A stretch of 64,000 bases of DNA from an uncultured bacterium. GTDB lineage: Bacteria; Cyanobacteriota; Vampirovibrionia; Gastranaerophilales; Gastranaerophilaceae. Position numbers and translations under genes: made by a program. Below, piece after piece: positions 28,375 through 39,971 of the stretch (the first letter of the stretch is position 1; each line of letters starts with the position of its first letter). Below the pieces are notes generated by a model. That model searched no databases, was not told where the DNA came from, and saw only the letters and a list, made by a program, of their open reading frames with translations. The stretch is from assembly GCA_949294335.1 (NCBI GenBank), contig CASFGO010000018.1:1-64000 (forward strand), given 5' to 3'.

Positions 28375-28487
28375 AATAAAATCTCCTTTGGATATTTATA
28401 TTTTATTCGTATTAATTTATAAAACAATAATAAAGTGGGCTAGTTAAAATTATTATTTTTTTATACAATCAAGTTAAGGTAAAAGTA

Positions 28488-29375
28488 ATGAAAAGAAAAT
28501 TTATTGGTATAATTAATGGAATAATTGCATCAACAAGTTATGGAACTAATCCATTATTTGCTCTTCCGTTGTATACGTTTGGAATTAGTGCAAATTCTGT
28601 ATTATTTTATAGATATGCTTTTGCTGTTATCATTTATGGATTATGGCTTCATTTTGTAAAAAAAATTTCGCTTAATATTTCATTAAAAGAATTATTTCCA
28701 TTAATGATTTTAGGTATATTTTTTTCATTATCATCTTTAACTTTATTTGATGGATTCAAGTATATTGATGCTGGAATAGCTTGTACAATTTTATTTATAT
28801 ATCCAGTATTGGTTGCAATAATAATGGCAATTTTTTTCAAAGAAAGAATTACAAAAACAACAATAATCTCAATATTATTAACATCAACAGGAATAGGCTT
28901 ACTATATAATGGTAAAAATGGTTTAACCTTGAATCCTCATGGTGTATTGGTTGTATTTTTGTCTGCATTATTGTATGCAATTTATATCGTTGGGATAAAG
29001 AAAATTAAGGCAATTCAGCATATTAATCATTCTAAAATGAGTTTTTATATAATATTTTTCGGGTTGTTGGTATATATTTATAACTTAAGATTTCACGAAA
29101 ATTTGCAAATAATTGATAAACCTATTTTATGGTTATTACCTTTAGGATTAGCGATTTTCCCTACAATCATATCTATAGAAACAATAAATATATCAATCAA
29201 GTTAATTGGTTCAACAACTACAGCAATTTTAGGAGCTTTAGAACCTTTAACTGCAATATTCTTTGGTGTATTAGTATTTCATGAACAACTTACGATTAGA
29301 ATTATTTCAGGAGTAATATTAATTTTACTTGGGGTATTTTTAATTGTTACTAGGAAAATGGTAAAAAAATCTTAG
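28488..29375 (+). CDS. EamA/DMT-family transporter
   Basis: The 295-residue protein has ten predicted membrane segments in two EamA halves, with GIIASTSYGTNPLFALPLY at the start and LGALEPLTAIFFGVLVFHEQLT in the second half, the usual DMT signature. It probably exports a small metabolite. AAGG lies before the ATG. It converges on mnmE with a 9-bp gap. Confidence 0.87.
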   Translation: MKRKFIGIINGIIASTSYGTNPLFALPLYTFGISANSVLFYRYAFAVIIYGLWLHFVKKISLNISLKELFPLMILGIFFSLSSLTLFDGFKYIDAGIACTILFIYPVLVAIIMAIFFKERITKTTIISILLTSTGIGLLYNGKNGLTLNPHGVLVVFLSALLYAIYIVGIKKIKAIQHINHSKMSFYIIFFGLLVYIYNLRFHENLQIIDKPILWLLPLGLAIFPTIISIETINISIKLIGSTTTAILGALEPLTAIFFGVLVFHEQLTIRIISGVILILLGVFLIVTRKMVKKS

Positions 29376-29384
29376 TTTATATAT

Positions 29385-30731
29385 TTATTTACCGATACAG
29401 AAGTTGTCAAATATATTATTTAATACTTCATCGGTTACTACTTCACCAGTTAATTCATCTAGAGCCATTAAGGCTGATTTTATATCTATAGAAATCAAAT
29501 CTTGAAGTTCTTCCATTTGAGCAGCCTCAAGAGCTATTGATAAACTGTTTCTTGCTTGTCTTAAACATTCTTGTTGTCTTGTGTTGGTTGCAAATTCTAA
29601 TGAATCAGGATTTACATCACATACTTTTGATTTGATTAAATCTCTGATTTCGTCAATCCCTTCTCCTGTTTTTGTTGAAATATAATAAGCATCTGATGTT
29701 CTATCAGAAACTAAATCACATTTATTTGCAATTCTTACATTATTCTTTGTTTTTGCAAGTCCCCAAATTGTTTCATCATCAGGAGTTATTCCTTGACTAG
29801 CATCATATAAGAATAATACCAAATCAGCTTCATCAAGAGATTGTTTTGAATATTCAATACCTATTTCTTCAACCTTTGAAACAGAGTCTCCTTCTCTTAT
29901 TCCTGCTGTGTCAATTAAAGTAACAGGAATGCCAAAATCTAATGTTTCTCTTAATACATCTCGTGTTGTTCCTGCAATATCAGTTACAATAGCTCTATCA
30001 AGATTTAATAAAGTATTAAATAATGAAGATTTACCAACATTTGGACGTCCAACTATAGCAACTGATACACCTTGACGCATTATATTTGATGTTGATGCTG
30101 ATTTTAAAATTGAATCAATTTCAGATATGTTTTTGTTTAATTCTTCAATAATATATGAGTATTCAGGTTCTTCAACATCTTCCGGAAAATCAATCCCTGC
30201 TACAATTCTTGATAAAACATCCATTATAGATTTTCGCATTTCTCGAATTTTATTAGCAAGAACTCCAGATAAGTTTTTAGCAGAAACAGATACAAAATCT
30301 TGAGTCTTAGAATGGATTAAATCAGCTACTGCTTCTGCTTGTGATAAATCCATTTTTTTATTAAGAAAAGCTCGTTTTGTAAATTCCCCCTTTTCTGCAG
30401 GTCTGCAACCAGCTTCTAAACAGAGAGATAGAATTTTTTTTACAATATTTACCCCGCCGTGACAATGAATCTCAACAACATCCTCTCCTGTGTAACTATG
30501 AGGAGCAAAGAATGGTAAAACAATAACTTCGTCAACTTTTTGAAAGCCAGCTTCACTATTTACCCCTATCCAACCGTGAGATATCATATTGTGAGTAAAA
30601 TTTTGTTTTGAATAAATCTTTTTTATAACATCAAAAGCTTTATCGCCAGATATACGAATAACACCAACCCCTCCCATTCCAAGAGGTGTTGAAATCGCTG
30701 CTATTGTATCAAATTCTTGAGTTATATTCAT
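29385..30731 (-). CDS. mnmE: tRNA modification GTPase MnmE (TrmE)
   Basis: The 448-residue protein has the N-terminal folate-binding domain, a helical domain interrupted by a GTPase domain with GRPNVGKSSLFN, DTAGIR and NKCD, and the terminal CIGK whose Cys is needed for activity. With MnmG it modifies U34 of tRNAs. There is no Shine-Dalgarno; TATAAT lies exactly 6 nt before the ATG and overlaps the stop of the upstream gene. Confidence 0.95.
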   Translation of the reverse strand: MNITQEFDTIAAISTPLGMGGVGVIRISGDKAFDVIKKIYSKQNFTHNMISHGWIGVNSEAGFQKVDEVIVLPFFAPHSYTGEDVVEIHCHGGVNIVKKILSLCLEAGCRPAEKGEFTKRAFLNKKMDLSQAEAVADLIHSKTQDFVSVSAKNLSGVLANKIREMRKSIMDVLSRIVAGIDFPEDVEEPEYSYIIEELNKNISEIDSILKSASTSNIMRQGVSVAIVGRPNVGKSSLFNTLLNLDRAIVTDIAGTTRDVLRETLDFGIPVTLIDTAGIREGDSVSKVEEIGIEYSKQSLDEADLVLFLYDASQGITPDDETIWGLAKTKNNVRIANKCDLVSDRTSDAYYISTKTGEGIDEIRDLIKSKVCDVNPDSLEFATNTRQQECLRQARNSLSIALEAAQMEELQDLISIDIKSALMALDELTGEVVTDEVLNNIFDNFCIGK

Positions 30732-30737
30732 AATTTA

Positions 30738-30743
30738 ATTATA
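30738..30743 (-). promoter_or_regulatory. mnmE -10 box 6 nt before ATG
   Basis: On the - strand a perfect TATAAT is followed by 6 nt and the mnmE ATG. The -35 region is weak. The box overlaps the stop codon of the preceding gene. Confidence 0.5.
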
Positions 30744-31077
30744 CGATAAACATACGATTATATTGAGCTAATATTGATGCTCCCTTCATTTCTTCGTTTG
30801 GAGATTGTCCGCTTATTTTACGATTTTCTTTCTTTTTTTCTTGTATCCTTTCTTGTTCTGCTGTTGATACAGTTAAAAATTTGTTTACACTAACTGTACT
30901 TTCTTGTTTTGCTTTTTCATACTCAATTCTATGTAACTTTGCTTTATCAGTTGCTTTATCACCTGTTGGAGTTTCTCCATAGGCTAAAAGTTTTGCAGCA
31001 ATTTCTTGTTCCTCAGAATCAATATAAGGAGCTGCAAATGCAAATGTATAAGTTGATTGAATATTTCCGATACGCAT
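30739..31077 (-). CDS. hypothetical protein
   Basis: The 112-residue protein begins MRIGNIQSTYTFAFAAPY and continues as a charged, probably helical chain with QEKKKENRKISGQSPNEEMKGAS. It may carry a loose version of the N-terminal tag seen in other window proteins (FAFAA instead of FKG), but the match is weak. No family, membrane segment or signal peptide is seen. It lies directly upstream of mnmE. Confidence 0.5.
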   Translation of the reverse strand: MRIGNIQSTYTFAFAAPYIDSEEQEIAAKLLAYGETPTGDKATDKAKLHRIEYEKAKQESTVSVNKFLTVSTAEQERIQEKKKENRKISGQSPNEEMKGASILAQYNRMFIV

Positions 31078-31132
31078 ACATAATACTTATCGGAATATTT
31101 TAGAAAAACTTTAGTTTTTGTAACGACAATGT

Positions 31133-31888
31133 TTACAAAGAAGTAAATATTTGATAAAGAACAACTCCTGCAGAAATACTCAAGTTCAAGGATTCCACAT
31201 TATCCTTCATTTCTATTGTAATGTTTCCAGTTGCAAATTCTTTCAATTCATCTGACAAACCATCTGCTTCTGAACCAAACATTATAAGTTTAGGTTTGTT
31301 AGAAAATTTAATCTTTGATAAATATTCGCTATTATCTGATTTGGGCAATGTTCCAAATCTTTCATAATTAGAAAAATATTTTTTCAAATTATCAATATCA
31401 GAAATTTGTACAATATTTATTTTCCATAAATTCCCAACAGCAGAGCGAACAACCTTTGGATTATATACATCAACAGTATCTCCATAAAGAACGATTGAAT
31501 CTATCCCAAATGCTACTGATGTTCTTATAATAGTACCTAAGTTCCCTAAATCTTTGATATTTTCAAGTAAAACAACATTATTTCCTAATTTATCAAATGA
31601 ATTTTGTGGTTGAATAGCAATTCCAACAATTTCCGGAGGTGTTGAGGTTGTTGAAATTTTCTTTAATACTGCTTCATTAGTTTCTATAAATTCACAATTT
31701 AGAAATAAATACTTCCCTTTTTTATTCTTTTCAACAAATACTCTTTCAAATTTTATCCCTGATAGATGAGCTTCTTCTATAGCTTTAAAGCCTTCTAAAA
31801 GAAATAATCCTTTTTCATCTCTATATTTTTTCTGCTGTAATTTAGCAGTTTCTTTTACTAAATCATTGTTTACGCTGGTTATTTCCAT
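31133..31888 (-). CDS. TrmH/SpoU-family RNA 2'-O-methyltransferase
   Basis: The 251-residue protein has an N-terminal substrate-binding domain and a SPOUT knot: LLENIKDLGNLGTIIRTSVAFG (motif 1), a middle motif near IMFGSEADGLS and NLSISAGVVLYQ (motif 3). It should methylate ribose in rRNA or tRNA; the target is unknown. Its ATG shares one base with the stop of the upstream peptidase gene. Confidence 0.88.
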   Translation of the reverse strand: MEITSVNNDLVKETAKLQQKKYRDEKGLFLLEGFKAIEEAHLSGIKFERVFVEKNKKGKYLFLNCEFIETNEAVLKKISTTSTPPEIVGIAIQPQNSFDKLGNNVVLLENIKDLGNLGTIIRTSVAFGIDSIVLYGDTVDVYNPKVVRSAVGNLWKINIVQISDIDNLKKYFSNYERFGTLPKSDNSEYLSKIKFSNKPKLIMFGSEADGLSDELKEFATGNITIEMKDNVESLNLSISAGVVLYQIFTSL

Positions 31889-33405
31889 TATATGACCTCA
31901 AATACTTCCAAATACTCTTTTTCTATATCTGTTAACATCGACATATCAATAAGTTTTTTCTCAAAACACATTTTTGCAAACGAAACTATTTCACCATTTT
32001 CAAGATGACAAGTGTTTTCTAATCTAACCCCAAATTCTTTTTCATTATACAATCCAGGTTCTATTGTGAAACACATATTTTCTTGTATTACAGTTTTCGC
32101 AACCTCATTTTTTGATAAATTAGGTGGTGTTTCATGAACTGATATTCCAACTCCATGGCCTAGTCCATGTGAGAATTCAAATCCTTCAATTTTGTTCATA
32201 TCAAAAATATGATGCGCTAATTTATCAATCTCAAATCCTGATGTTTCTTTTGTAATTTGATAATTAAAACAATTCAAAAAAACTTTTAATACATTTGTAT
32301 AAACTTCTTTTTGAAGTTTTGATGGCTCTCCTTTTATAAAAACTCTTGTAATATCTGTGGCATATCCTTTATCATAATATGCACCACAATCAATCAATAC
32401 TAAATCACCATTATTCAATATTTTGTTTTTATCAAGTTTATTGTAATGAGCTAATGCAGAATTTTCATTGATTGCAACAATCGATTGAAAGCTTAAGGAT
32501 TTTGCGCCATATTTTCTAAAGTTTTTCTCTAGCTCCTCTGCGATATCATATTCTGAAATATTATCATTTGAATATATCCAATCCCTAGTAGCTTTTAAAG
32601 CTTTGTCTGTCATATCAAAGCAATATTTCATATGTTTTATTTCTTCTTTTGTTTTGATAGACTTAACTTCTTTTATAGGTGATTTAATAGATACAGGATT
32701 TTTTATTAATGCATAATCTTGAGCATTAACAGAAGTCTTATCAACTTTGATTGGTAAATCAATATCTTTTATAAATGCTTCAAACTCATCTAGTGGCTTG
32801 GTATCCATATCTCCATTGTAATCCGTAAATAAAATAGGTTTTCCATTTATAATAAGCAATTTCCCATCAACTTTTGTTGAATAATTATAACTAAAACTTC
32901 TAATTCCACAAACGTAAGAAATTTCTTCTGATTTTGTTATTAAAATATTATCTTCTATTTGCTTAAAATCATCTACTTTAACAAATTCTCCACTACGACA
33001 TTTTTTATCCGTTGAACAATCTTTTATTATTACATTCAACTCATTTAATAAAGCAGATAAATATTCAAATCTAGCTTGTGATACTTTGGATAAATCTATT
33101 CCTAAAGTTGAATTAGGCTTAATTCTTATACAAATTTCATCATTAATTTTTTGTCCTAATTGTAATTTTACAACTTCAACTTTTGAATGATCAACTTCTC
33201 TATCAGCTTGGATATGAAAACGAGAATCAACAAACAATAAAATCTTCCCATCAGGACAAATTAGAGCATCTCCAACATCTCCGGTAAATCCTGTTAACTT
33301 ATGAACAGAATTTTCTTCTATAGGAACGTACTCTAATAAAAATTTATTAGTGGAGTTGACTAATAAATAGTCAACTCCATAATTTTTTAAATCAAAATCA
33401 GTCAT
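31888..33405 (-). CDS. M24 family aminopeptidase P (Xaa-Pro aminopeptidase)
   Basis: The 505-residue protein has a creatinase-like N-terminal part and a pita-bread metallopeptidase domain. Metal ligands appear in LIDCGAYYDKGYATDITR, HGLGHGVGI, FTIEPGLY and GVRLENT. It should remove N-terminal residues before proline. It lies in a tight cluster: one-base overlaps join it to the parvulin gene upstream and the TrmH-like gene downstream. Confidence 0.9.
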   Translation of the reverse strand: MTDFDLKNYGVDYLLVNSTNKFLLEYVPIEENSVHKLTGFTGDVGDALICPDGKILLFVDSRFHIQADREVDHSKVEVVKLQLGQKINDEICIRIKPNSTLGIDLSKVSQARFEYLSALLNELNVIIKDCSTDKKCRSGEFVKVDDFKQIEDNILITKSEEISYVCGIRSFSYNYSTKVDGKLLIINGKPILFTDYNGDMDTKPLDEFEAFIKDIDLPIKVDKTSVNAQDYALIKNPVSIKSPIKEVKSIKTKEEIKHMKYCFDMTDKALKATRDWIYSNDNISEYDIAEELEKNFRKYGAKSLSFQSIVAINENSALAHYNKLDKNKILNNGDLVLIDCGAYYDKGYATDITRVFIKGEPSKLQKEVYTNVLKVFLNCFNYQITKETSGFEIDKLAHHIFDMNKIEGFEFSHGLGHGVGISVHETPPNLSKNEVAKTVIQENMCFTIEPGLYNEKEFGVRLENTCHLENGEIVSFAKMCFEKKLIDMSMLTDIEKEYLEVFEVI

Positions 33406-33683
33406 TATTCTTGTATATCAGTTAATTGAATTAAGTGCCAACCGAATTGAGTTTCAACAGGTTCAGAAACTTCACCTTTTTTAAGTGCAAAAGCAGCTTC
33501 TTCAAAAGGTTTAACCATCATACCTTTACCGAAGAATCTTAAATCCCCACCATCACGACCTGATGGGCATAAAGAATGCTCTTTTGCTAATTCAGCAAAA
33601 TTAGCACCATTTTTGATTTCTTCTAATAATTTTTTAGCTTCATCTTCTGTTTTAACTAAAATGTGACTAGCTCTAATTTTCAT
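33405..33683 (-). CDS. parvulin-type peptidyl-prolyl isomerase
   Basis: The 92-residue protein is a single rotamase domain: RASHILVKTEDEA, FAELAKEHSLCPSGRDGGDLRFFGKGMMVKPFEEAAFALKKGEVS and FGWHLIQL. It has no signal peptide or membrane anchor, so it is probably a cytoplasmic PpiC-like isomerase. GGAG lies before the ATG. It heads the cluster with the M24 peptidase and TrmH-like genes. Confidence 0.92.
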   Translation of the reverse strand: MKIRASHILVKTEDEAKKLLEEIKNGANFAELAKEHSLCPSGRDGGDLRFFGKGMMVKPFEEAAFALKKGEVSEPVETQFGWHLIQLTDIQE

Positions 33684-33764
33684 AATAAAAACTCCTACTA
33701 TGTGTACAAAGAAATTATAGCACAGGAGTGAGGTAAATATAAGTAAAAAATTAATTAATAATAA

Positions 33765-34202
33765 TTACAACTTATATTTAATAATCTTTGCTGGATTTCC
33801 TGCTACAATAGCATTATCAGGGATATCAGATAGAACAATTGAACCTGCCCCAACTGTAACATTATTTCCTATTTTAATTCCGCCAACTATTACAGAATTT
33901 GCATAAACAATAACATTATCTCCTATTATTGGAATATCATTTCCGTTAATTAATTTACCTTGTCCAATAGTTACATTTTGGAATATCGTACAATTTTTTC
34001 CAATTTTTACTTTTGGATGAATAACAATTCCTATTGGATGAGGGAAATATGTATTTTGTTCTTGAATATACTTTAAATTTTGAATACAACAAACTTCTCC
34101 TAATTGATTTATTAACGGAGATTCAAATTTTATTTTTATACCTAAAAAAACTAAAATAATTTGAGAATTTTCTTTATATAAGCTAAATATTTTTTCTAAC
34201 AT
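33765..34202 (-). CDS. left-handed beta-helix acyltransferase, serine acetyltransferase-like
   Basis: The 145-residue protein has hexapeptide repeats (IGKNCTIFQNVTIGQG, IGDNVIVYANSVIVGGIKIGNNVTVGAGSIVLSDIP) ending NAIVAGNPAKIIK, as in serine O-acetyltransferases, with a catalytic His in HPIGIVIHPKVKIG. It is shorter than CysE and lacks its N-terminal helical domain, so it may modify a surface sugar instead. It is a single gene. A TAGAAT box lies 7 nt before the ATG and no Shine-Dalgarno is seen. Confidence 0.8.
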   Translation of the reverse strand: MLEKIFSLYKENSQIILVFLGIKIKFESPLINQLGEVCCIQNLKYIQEQNTYFPHPIGIVIHPKVKIGKNCTIFQNVTIGQGKLINGNDIPIIGDNVIVYANSVIVGGIKIGNNVTVGAGSIVLSDIPDNAIVAGNPAKIIKYKL

Positions 34203-34295
34203 AATCTTTATTCTATGAGATTAATAATTTTTACAATAAAATTCAAATAAATTATTTCATATTAATAAATAATTGTCAATAAAATTTGAATTAGC

Positions 34296-34331
34296 AAAAG
34301 ACAGGTTACTAATAATAGTAACCTGTCTTTT
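34296..34331 (-). terminator. intrinsic terminator after rpoC2
   Basis: A 16-bp perfect stem (AAAAGACAGGTTACTA and its complement) with an ATAA loop lies 16 bp beyond the rpoC2 stop. The flanking A/T runs let it work on both strands. Confidence 0.85.
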
Positions 34332-34346
34332 GTTTATTTATAACAA

Positions 34347-37300
34347 TTATTCAATAATTGTATCGTCAGAAATCAAATCAGGAGAACCGAACATACCTTC
34401 AATTTCTTCAAGGATTGCTGCCGGTTTTCTTGCTTGATTACGTTGAGCAGCTGCTCTTCTTTGAGCTTCTCTGTCTCTTTCTTCACTAGCAAAGTTCAAG
34501 TGATGGAATCCTGTACCAGCTGGAATTAAACGACCAATAATAACGTTTTCTTTCAAACCTCTTAACAAGTCTTTTTTACCGTCTACAGCTGCTTCAGTTA
34601 AGATTCTTGTTGTTTCTTGGAATGAAGCTGCTGAAATGAAGCTTTCTGTATTCAATGATGCTTTAGTGATACCTAATAACATATGTTCACAAACTGCTTC
34701 TTCTCCACCACGTTCTTTAACTTCTTTATTAGCGTTTTCGAATGTTTGAACCTCAATCAATTCGCCAGGTAATAAGTTTGTATCACCAGGTTCTACAACT
34801 TTTACCTTCTTAGTCATTTGACGAACAATAATTTCGATGTGTTTATCTGCAATTTCTACACCTTGTGAACGGTATACACGTTGTACTTCGTCTACAAGAT
34901 ATTGTTGTGCAGCTTCAGGACCGCAAAGTCTGATTACATCGTGAGGGTTTAAAGGTCCACTTGTTAATGGTTGACCTTTCTTGATTTGTTGTTTATTTTG
35001 AACAACAATACTTGCATCAATTGCGAATTTGATTTCTTTTCTTCCTTCTTCTTCTGAAACTAAGAATAATCTTGGAACTTCATCTTCGATTTCAATTTCT
35101 GCAACACCATCATATTCTGCTAAAATAGCACAATCTTTTGGCTTACGACCTTCTAACAATTCTTCTACACGAGGTAAACCTTGAACGATGTCACCGGTTT
35201 TTTGTCTTTCGTATAGTAATGTTGCTAAAATATCTCCACGTAATACCAATGAATGAGCATCAACCTGTAATTGTGTACCAGGACTGATTAAGTAAGGACG
35301 TCCATTTCTTATTGAAACAGAATCTTTTGAAACTGAAACAATTTGACCAGAAACTGGAGCTAAATCTCCATTATCTGAAAGAATTGAATCCATTTTTACA
35401 AATTGCCCTTCTTTTACTGATGCTTTACCTTTGATTGCTACTTTTGTTTCAAATTCATCAGAATGTAATAATAATCTTCTTATATCACCTTCTGTTGATT
35501 TGATTGATGCAACACCATTATTGATTGCTAATACCTCTGTTTTTGCAACAGGTGTTCTTGGCTCAATAATTTCACCATTATTAACTAATAAAGCTGTTTG
35601 TAATGATTGATTCATTTTAGAATTACCTTCTAATTCACGACGAACAATCAATGTTTCTAATACGACAATCTTTAATTGGTTATTAGAATCTAACTCTACT
35701 AGTCCTTTTAAGTGTGATAAATAACCTTGCATTTGTAACACTAAGCTTGTTCTAGTTAATGCTGCACCATCAAGGTTTCTTACTCTTGCACCATCTTTAT
35801 ATTGTAATTGAGTTACAGGTACGATATCAATTAATTCATCTGATGTGTTAAATTTAATTGATACATTTTTAGGTTGGATATCTAATACTTGTACTGGACG
35901 AACCAATATTTGAATAGGTTTTTCATCTAATGATTCTTCATCCATACCCATTGTTGTATCAATTTCTTCATCTAAATCATCAATATCTAAATCATCAAAA
36001 TCAGATTCCATTATTGTTACAATAGAAGTTTCTTTTGCTTTGATGCCTTCTGCAATAACTGTTCCTTTTTTGATAACTTCCCCTTCATCAACTTTTAATT
36101 CGTTAATATTTGCTAATGAATGAACTTCACCTGGACGTATTGTTATTTCATGAATTACATCATTGAATTCTTTGAATTCAACTATACCATCAATATGACA
36201 ATATACGTCTTTTACAACTTCTGTACCAGCTGTAACAAATGTACCGTTGTCAACCATTTTTAAAGTTGCATCTTTATTAATTTGGTGAATTTCTTCAGGA
36301 ATAAATACTACATTACCAGGTGTTGTAATTATTTGATTTTCATCAACTTCCACACCTAAATATCTGATTTCACCTGAAGATTCTACTGAATATTCATCAT
36401 CTATTAGCTCTGCAATAACCATACCATTTTCAACTGTAGTGTCAATTGGAGCTTTAACGATGTATTTTTCTTCAGTATCTTCTACTGTCCATAATTGTTC
36501 TTTCTTAGTTTGTTCGAATGTTGCATTTGATGGAGCTAATGATGCGATTACAATTGTTAATTCTTTACCTTGAACAATTTTCTTAATCTTTTGTCCATCA
36601 ACTTTTATTTCTTCTGTTTCTAAGTCAGAACCGTAACGAACTTCACCACCGTGTTCACAAATAATCATTGTTTCAGCAAGTTCTTCACCTGTTTTAACTT
36701 TTTGACCATCTTCAACTAAGATTTTTGAACCGCCTGGTAAGTTATAAACATCACCACCGATAACCCAAACAATACCTGATTTGTTTGCGATTCTTGAAAT
36801 GTTACCTTGACGGTCTTTCTTTTCATCAGCGATAAAGTCTTCAAAATATACTTCACCTGATACATCTGATGTAATATCCTTTGTTGCTTTTTCTGTTAAA
36901 CGGCTACCATCTCCTGATGATACAGGGTCAAATTCACAAAGTTTATAACCTTTTTTAACTTCCATACCATCTGTAAAGTGAACTATTGCACCTGCAGGGA
37001 TATGGTATTTTTTATTGAATTTAGCACCTTTAACTTCAACATCGCCTTCAAATATTGCTACATTTACAACATCCCCGTGACGAGTTCTTAATTCTCTTGT
37101 TTTAATTTTTGATGAAACAGTACCAGCTTCAATTGTTTCAACTGTTTTCATAGCTCCAGCACCTTTAAATACACCACCGGTGTGGAATGTTCTCATTGTT
37201 AACTGTGTACCAGGTTCACCGATTGATTGAGCTGCGATAATACCAATTGCTTCACCTACATCAACTAATTTTTGGCTAGTTAATGCCCATCCGTAACATT

Positions 37301-38213
37301 TTTGGCAAACACCATATTCTAAACTACAAGTCAAACCTGATCTTACCTTTAATTCTTTTAAATCAAGGTGAGAGATTTTCTTGATATCGTTTCTATCCAT
37401 TGTTTTGTTTTTAGGTACTAACAATGTTGTGCCATCTGTATCAAAAATGTCTTGAGCAACAGTTCTACCTAATAATCTATCGATTAATGGAACAATTACT
37501 GTGTCACCATCTGTGATTGGTTGCATATTAATATATTTATCACCACCACAATCTTCTGCACGTATAATTACGTCTTGAGCAACGTCAACCAAACGTCTTG
37601 TTAAGTAACCAGAGTCAGCTGTTTTTAACGCTGTATCTACAAGACCTTTACGTGCACCATATGAAGAAATGATGTACTCAGTAACGGATAGACCTTCTTT
37701 AAAGTTTGATTTAATAGGTAAGTCGATGATTTGACCTTGTGCGTCTGCCATCAAACCACGCATCCCTACTAATTGTGATACCTGTGATAAGTTACCTCTC
37801 GCTCCGGAGAATGCCATCATATATACAGGGTTTAGTCTATCAAAGTTTTCTACTACTTGATCTGTTAATTTTGATGTTGTTTCAGACCAAGTATCGATAA
37901 CTTTTGTATATCTTTCTACTTCGGTAATTTCACCTTTTAAGTATCTGTGTGTAGATTTTTCAATCTCTTTTTCTGCTTCTTCTAATAATGCTTTTTTAGT
38001 ATCAGGTACAGATAAGTCTGCAATTGAAATTGTTACACCAGATTTTGTTGCGTACTTATAACCTAAATTCTTCAAAGTATTTGCAAGTTCAGCAGTTTTA
38101 GCACCACCGTACTCTAAATAAATTTGAGAAAGTAGATTTTTTAAGCCACCTTTATCCATTTGTTTATTAATAAACTCAGGAATTTGTTTTGTATGTGTAT
38201 ATGTGTTTTCCAT
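34347..38213 (-). CDS. rpoC2: RNA polymerase beta' C-terminal subunit (RpoC2)
   Basis: The 1288-residue protein is the C-terminal part of beta', beginning near the funnel and bridge region and containing [16 protein letters not shown] of the trigger loop near 335. The matching downstream segment ([27 protein letters not shown]) comes only near residue 1120. The roughly 770 residues between are far more than in E. coli, which fits the large beta-barrel insertion of cyanobacterial polymerase. AAGGGA lies before the ATG. It is the third gene of rpoB-rpoC1-rpoC2. Confidence 0.95.
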   Translation of the reverse strand: MENTYTHTKQIPEFINKQMDKGGLKNLLSQIYLEYGGAKTAELANTLKNLGYKYATKSGVTISIADLSVPDTKKALLEEAEKEIEKSTHRYLKGEITEVERYTKVIDTWSETTSKLTDQVVENFDRLNPVYMMAFSGARGNLSQVSQLVGMRGLMADAQGQIIDLPIKSNFKEGLSVTEYIISSYGARKGLVDTALKTADSGYLTRRLVDVAQDVIIRAEDCGGDKYINMQPITDGDTVIVPLIDRLLGRTVAQDIFDTDGTTLLVPKNKTMDRNDIKKISHLDLKELKVRSGLTCSLEYGVCQKCYGWALTSQKLVDVGEAIGIIAAQSIGEPGTQLTMRTFHTGGVFKGAGAMKTVETIEAGTVSSKIKTRELRTRHGDVVNVAIFEGDVEVKGAKFNKKYHIPAGAIVHFTDGMEVKKGYKLCEFDPVSSGDGSRLTEKATKDITSDVSGEVYFEDFIADEKKDRQGNISRIANKSGIVWVIGGDVYNLPGGSKILVEDGQKVKTGEELAETMIICEHGGEVRYGSDLETEEIKVDGQKIKKIVQGKELTIVIASLAPSNATFEQTKKEQLWTVEDTEEKYIVKAPIDTTVENGMVIAELIDDEYSVESSGEIRYLGVEVDENQIITTPGNVVFIPEEIHQINKDATLKMVDNGTFVTAGTEVVKDVYCHIDGIVEFKEFNDVIHEITIRPGEVHSLANINELKVDEGEVIKKGTVIAEGIKAKETSIVTIMESDFDDLDIDDLDEEIDTTMGMDEESLDEKPIQILVRPVQVLDIQPKNVSIKFNTSDELIDIVPVTQLQYKDGARVRNLDGAALTRTSLVLQMQGYLSHLKGLVELDSNNQLKIVVLETLIVRRELEGNSKMNQSLQTALLVNNGEIIEPRTPVAKTEVLAINNGVASIKSTEGDIRRLLLHSDEFETKVAIKGKASVKEGQFVKMDSILSDNGDLAPVSGQIVSVSKDSVSIRNGRPYLISPGTQLQVDAHSLVLRGDILATLLYERQKTGDIVQGLPRVEELLEGRKPKDCAILAEYDGVAEIEIEDEVPRLFLVSEEEGRKEIKFAIDASIVVQNKQQIKKGQPLTSGPLNPHDVIRLCGPEAAQQYLVDEVQRVYRSQGVEIADKHIEIIVRQMTKKVKVVEPGDTNLLPGELIEVQTFENANKEVKERGGEEAVCEHMLLGITKASLNTESFISAASFQETTRILTEAAVDGKKDLLRGLKENVIIGRLIPAGTGFHHLNFASEERDREAQRRAAAQRNQARKPAAILEEIEGMFGSPDLISDDTIIE

Positions 38214-38246
38214 TTTCTATATTTCCCTTACCTTTTTACTTAAAAC

Positions 38247-39956
38247 CTACACTAGAGCTGATCTTACTGCTTCGTTGAATATAATTCTTCCTGCAGTAGT
38301 TTCTATTCTCTTACCATGTTCATCACGAACGATAATCTTATCGTGAAGATCGATTACACCTACTTCTAATGCTGAAATAGCATCAGCATAGTTGTAGAAG
38401 TGTCCAACTGGTTCCATGTCTGGTTTTTCTAATATAGTCAAATAATACATTCCCAATACCATGTCTTGTGATGGTGTAATGATTGGCTTACCATTTGCAG
38501 GTGCTAAGATGTTGTTTGTTGCTAACATTAACATTCTAGCTTCTGTTTGTGCCTCTATTGATAAAGGTACGTGTACAGCCATTTGGTCACCATCGAAGTC
38601 AGCGTTGAATGCTGTACATACTAATGGGTGTAACTGAATTGCTCTACCTTCTACTAATTTAGGTTCAAATGCTTGAATACCAAGTCTGTGTAATGTCGGT
38701 GCACGGTTTAACATAACTGGGTGTCCGTCAATTACCTCTTCTAAAATATCCCAAACGATTTCTTCTGAACGTTCGATTTTCTTCTTAGCTGATTTAATAT
38801 TTTGAACATATCCACGTTCAATAAGTTTGTTTACTACAAATGGTTTGAATAATTCAATTGCCATTTCTTTTGGTAAACCGCATTGGTTCAATTTTAATGT
38901 TGGACCAACTACGATTACTGAACGACCAGAGTAGTCAACACGTTTACCTAACAAGTTTTGACGGAAACGACCTTGTTTACCTTCAATAATGTTAGATAAT
39001 GATTTTAATGCTCTGTTATTTGGACCTACAACAGTTCTTCCTCGTCTTCCGTTATCGATTAGAGCATCTACTGCTTCTTGTAACATACGTTTTTCGTTTC
39101 TTACAATAATTTCAGGTGCGCCCATTTCTAATAAACGTTGTAAACGATTGTTTCTGTTGATTACACGTCTATATAAATCATTTAAATCAGATGTTGCAAA
39201 TCTTCCACCGTCTAATTGAACCATAGGTCTTAAATCTGGAGGTGTTACAGGTAAGACATCCATAATCATCCAAGTAGGATCAGTTTCTGAAGAAATTAAT
39301 GAATCTAATAATCTTAATCTCTTAATTAACTTACCCTTACGTTGAACAGATGTTACGTGTCCTGCTAATTCTGTTCTGATTTCTTCTGCTAATTCTTTGA
39401 TATCTATTTCCGCTAACAATTCTTTGATTGCTTCAGAACCAATACCAACTTTTAATTCAGATTCTTCATTTTCTGCAATATAGTCTTCATATTCTTCTTC
39501 TGTTAATAGTTGAAGTTTTTTGAATGGACTATCTGCCGGATCCATTACAACATAATTATTGAAATAAATTACTTGTTCTAGATCTTTTAATGTCATATCT
39601 AAAAGTAAACCAAGATATGATGGAATACCTTTTAAGAACCAAATGTGAGAAACAGGAGCAGCTAGTTTAATGTGTCCCATTCTGTGACGTCTTACTTTTG
39701 AATCAGTAACTTCAACACCACAACGTTCACAAATGATACCTTTATGACGTACTCTTTTATATTTTCCACAGAAACATTCCCAGTCCTTTGTTGGCCCAAA
39801 GATTCTTTCACAGAATAAACCATCACGTTCCGGTTTTAATGTTCTATAGTTAATTGTTTCTGGTTTTGTTACTTCACCATATGACCATTTTAGGATTCTT
39901 TCAGGTGAAGCTATACTTATTCGTATATAATCAAAATAATCAATACTTGTAGACAT
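38247..39956 (-). CDS. rpoC1: RNA polymerase beta' N-terminal subunit (gamma, RpoC1)
   Basis: The 569-residue protein covers the beta' zinc ribbon ([23 protein letters not shown]), the clamp, and the catalytic [12 protein letters not shown] that binds the active-site magnesium. It ends shortly after, where other bacteria continue into the rest of beta'. The split from rpoC2 is diagnostic of the cyanobacterial phylum and plastids. GGAG lies before the ATG. It is 15 bp from rpoB and 33 bp from rpoC2. Confidence 0.96.
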   Translation of the reverse strand: MSTSIDYFDYIRISIASPERILKWSYGEVTKPETINYRTLKPERDGLFCERIFGPTKDWECFCGKYKRVRHKGIICERCGVEVTDSKVRRHRMGHIKLAAPVSHIWFLKGIPSYLGLLLDMTLKDLEQVIYFNNYVVMDPADSPFKKLQLLTEEEYEDYIAENEESELKVGIGSEAIKELLAEIDIKELAEEIRTELAGHVTSVQRKGKLIKRLRLLDSLISSETDPTWMIMDVLPVTPPDLRPMVQLDGGRFATSDLNDLYRRVINRNNRLQRLLEMGAPEIIVRNEKRMLQEAVDALIDNGRRGRTVVGPNNRALKSLSNIIEGKQGRFRQNLLGKRVDYSGRSVIVVGPTLKLNQCGLPKEMAIELFKPFVVNKLIERGYVQNIKSAKKKIERSEEIVWDILEEVIDGHPVMLNRAPTLHRLGIQAFEPKLVEGRAIQLHPLVCTAFNADFDGDQMAVHVPLSIEAQTEARMLMLATNNILAPANGKPIITPSQDMVLGMYYLTILEKPDMEPVGHFYNYADAISALEVGVIDLHDKIIVRDEHGKRIETTAGRIIFNEAVRSALV

Positions 39957-39971
39957 TTATTCTATTTCTCC

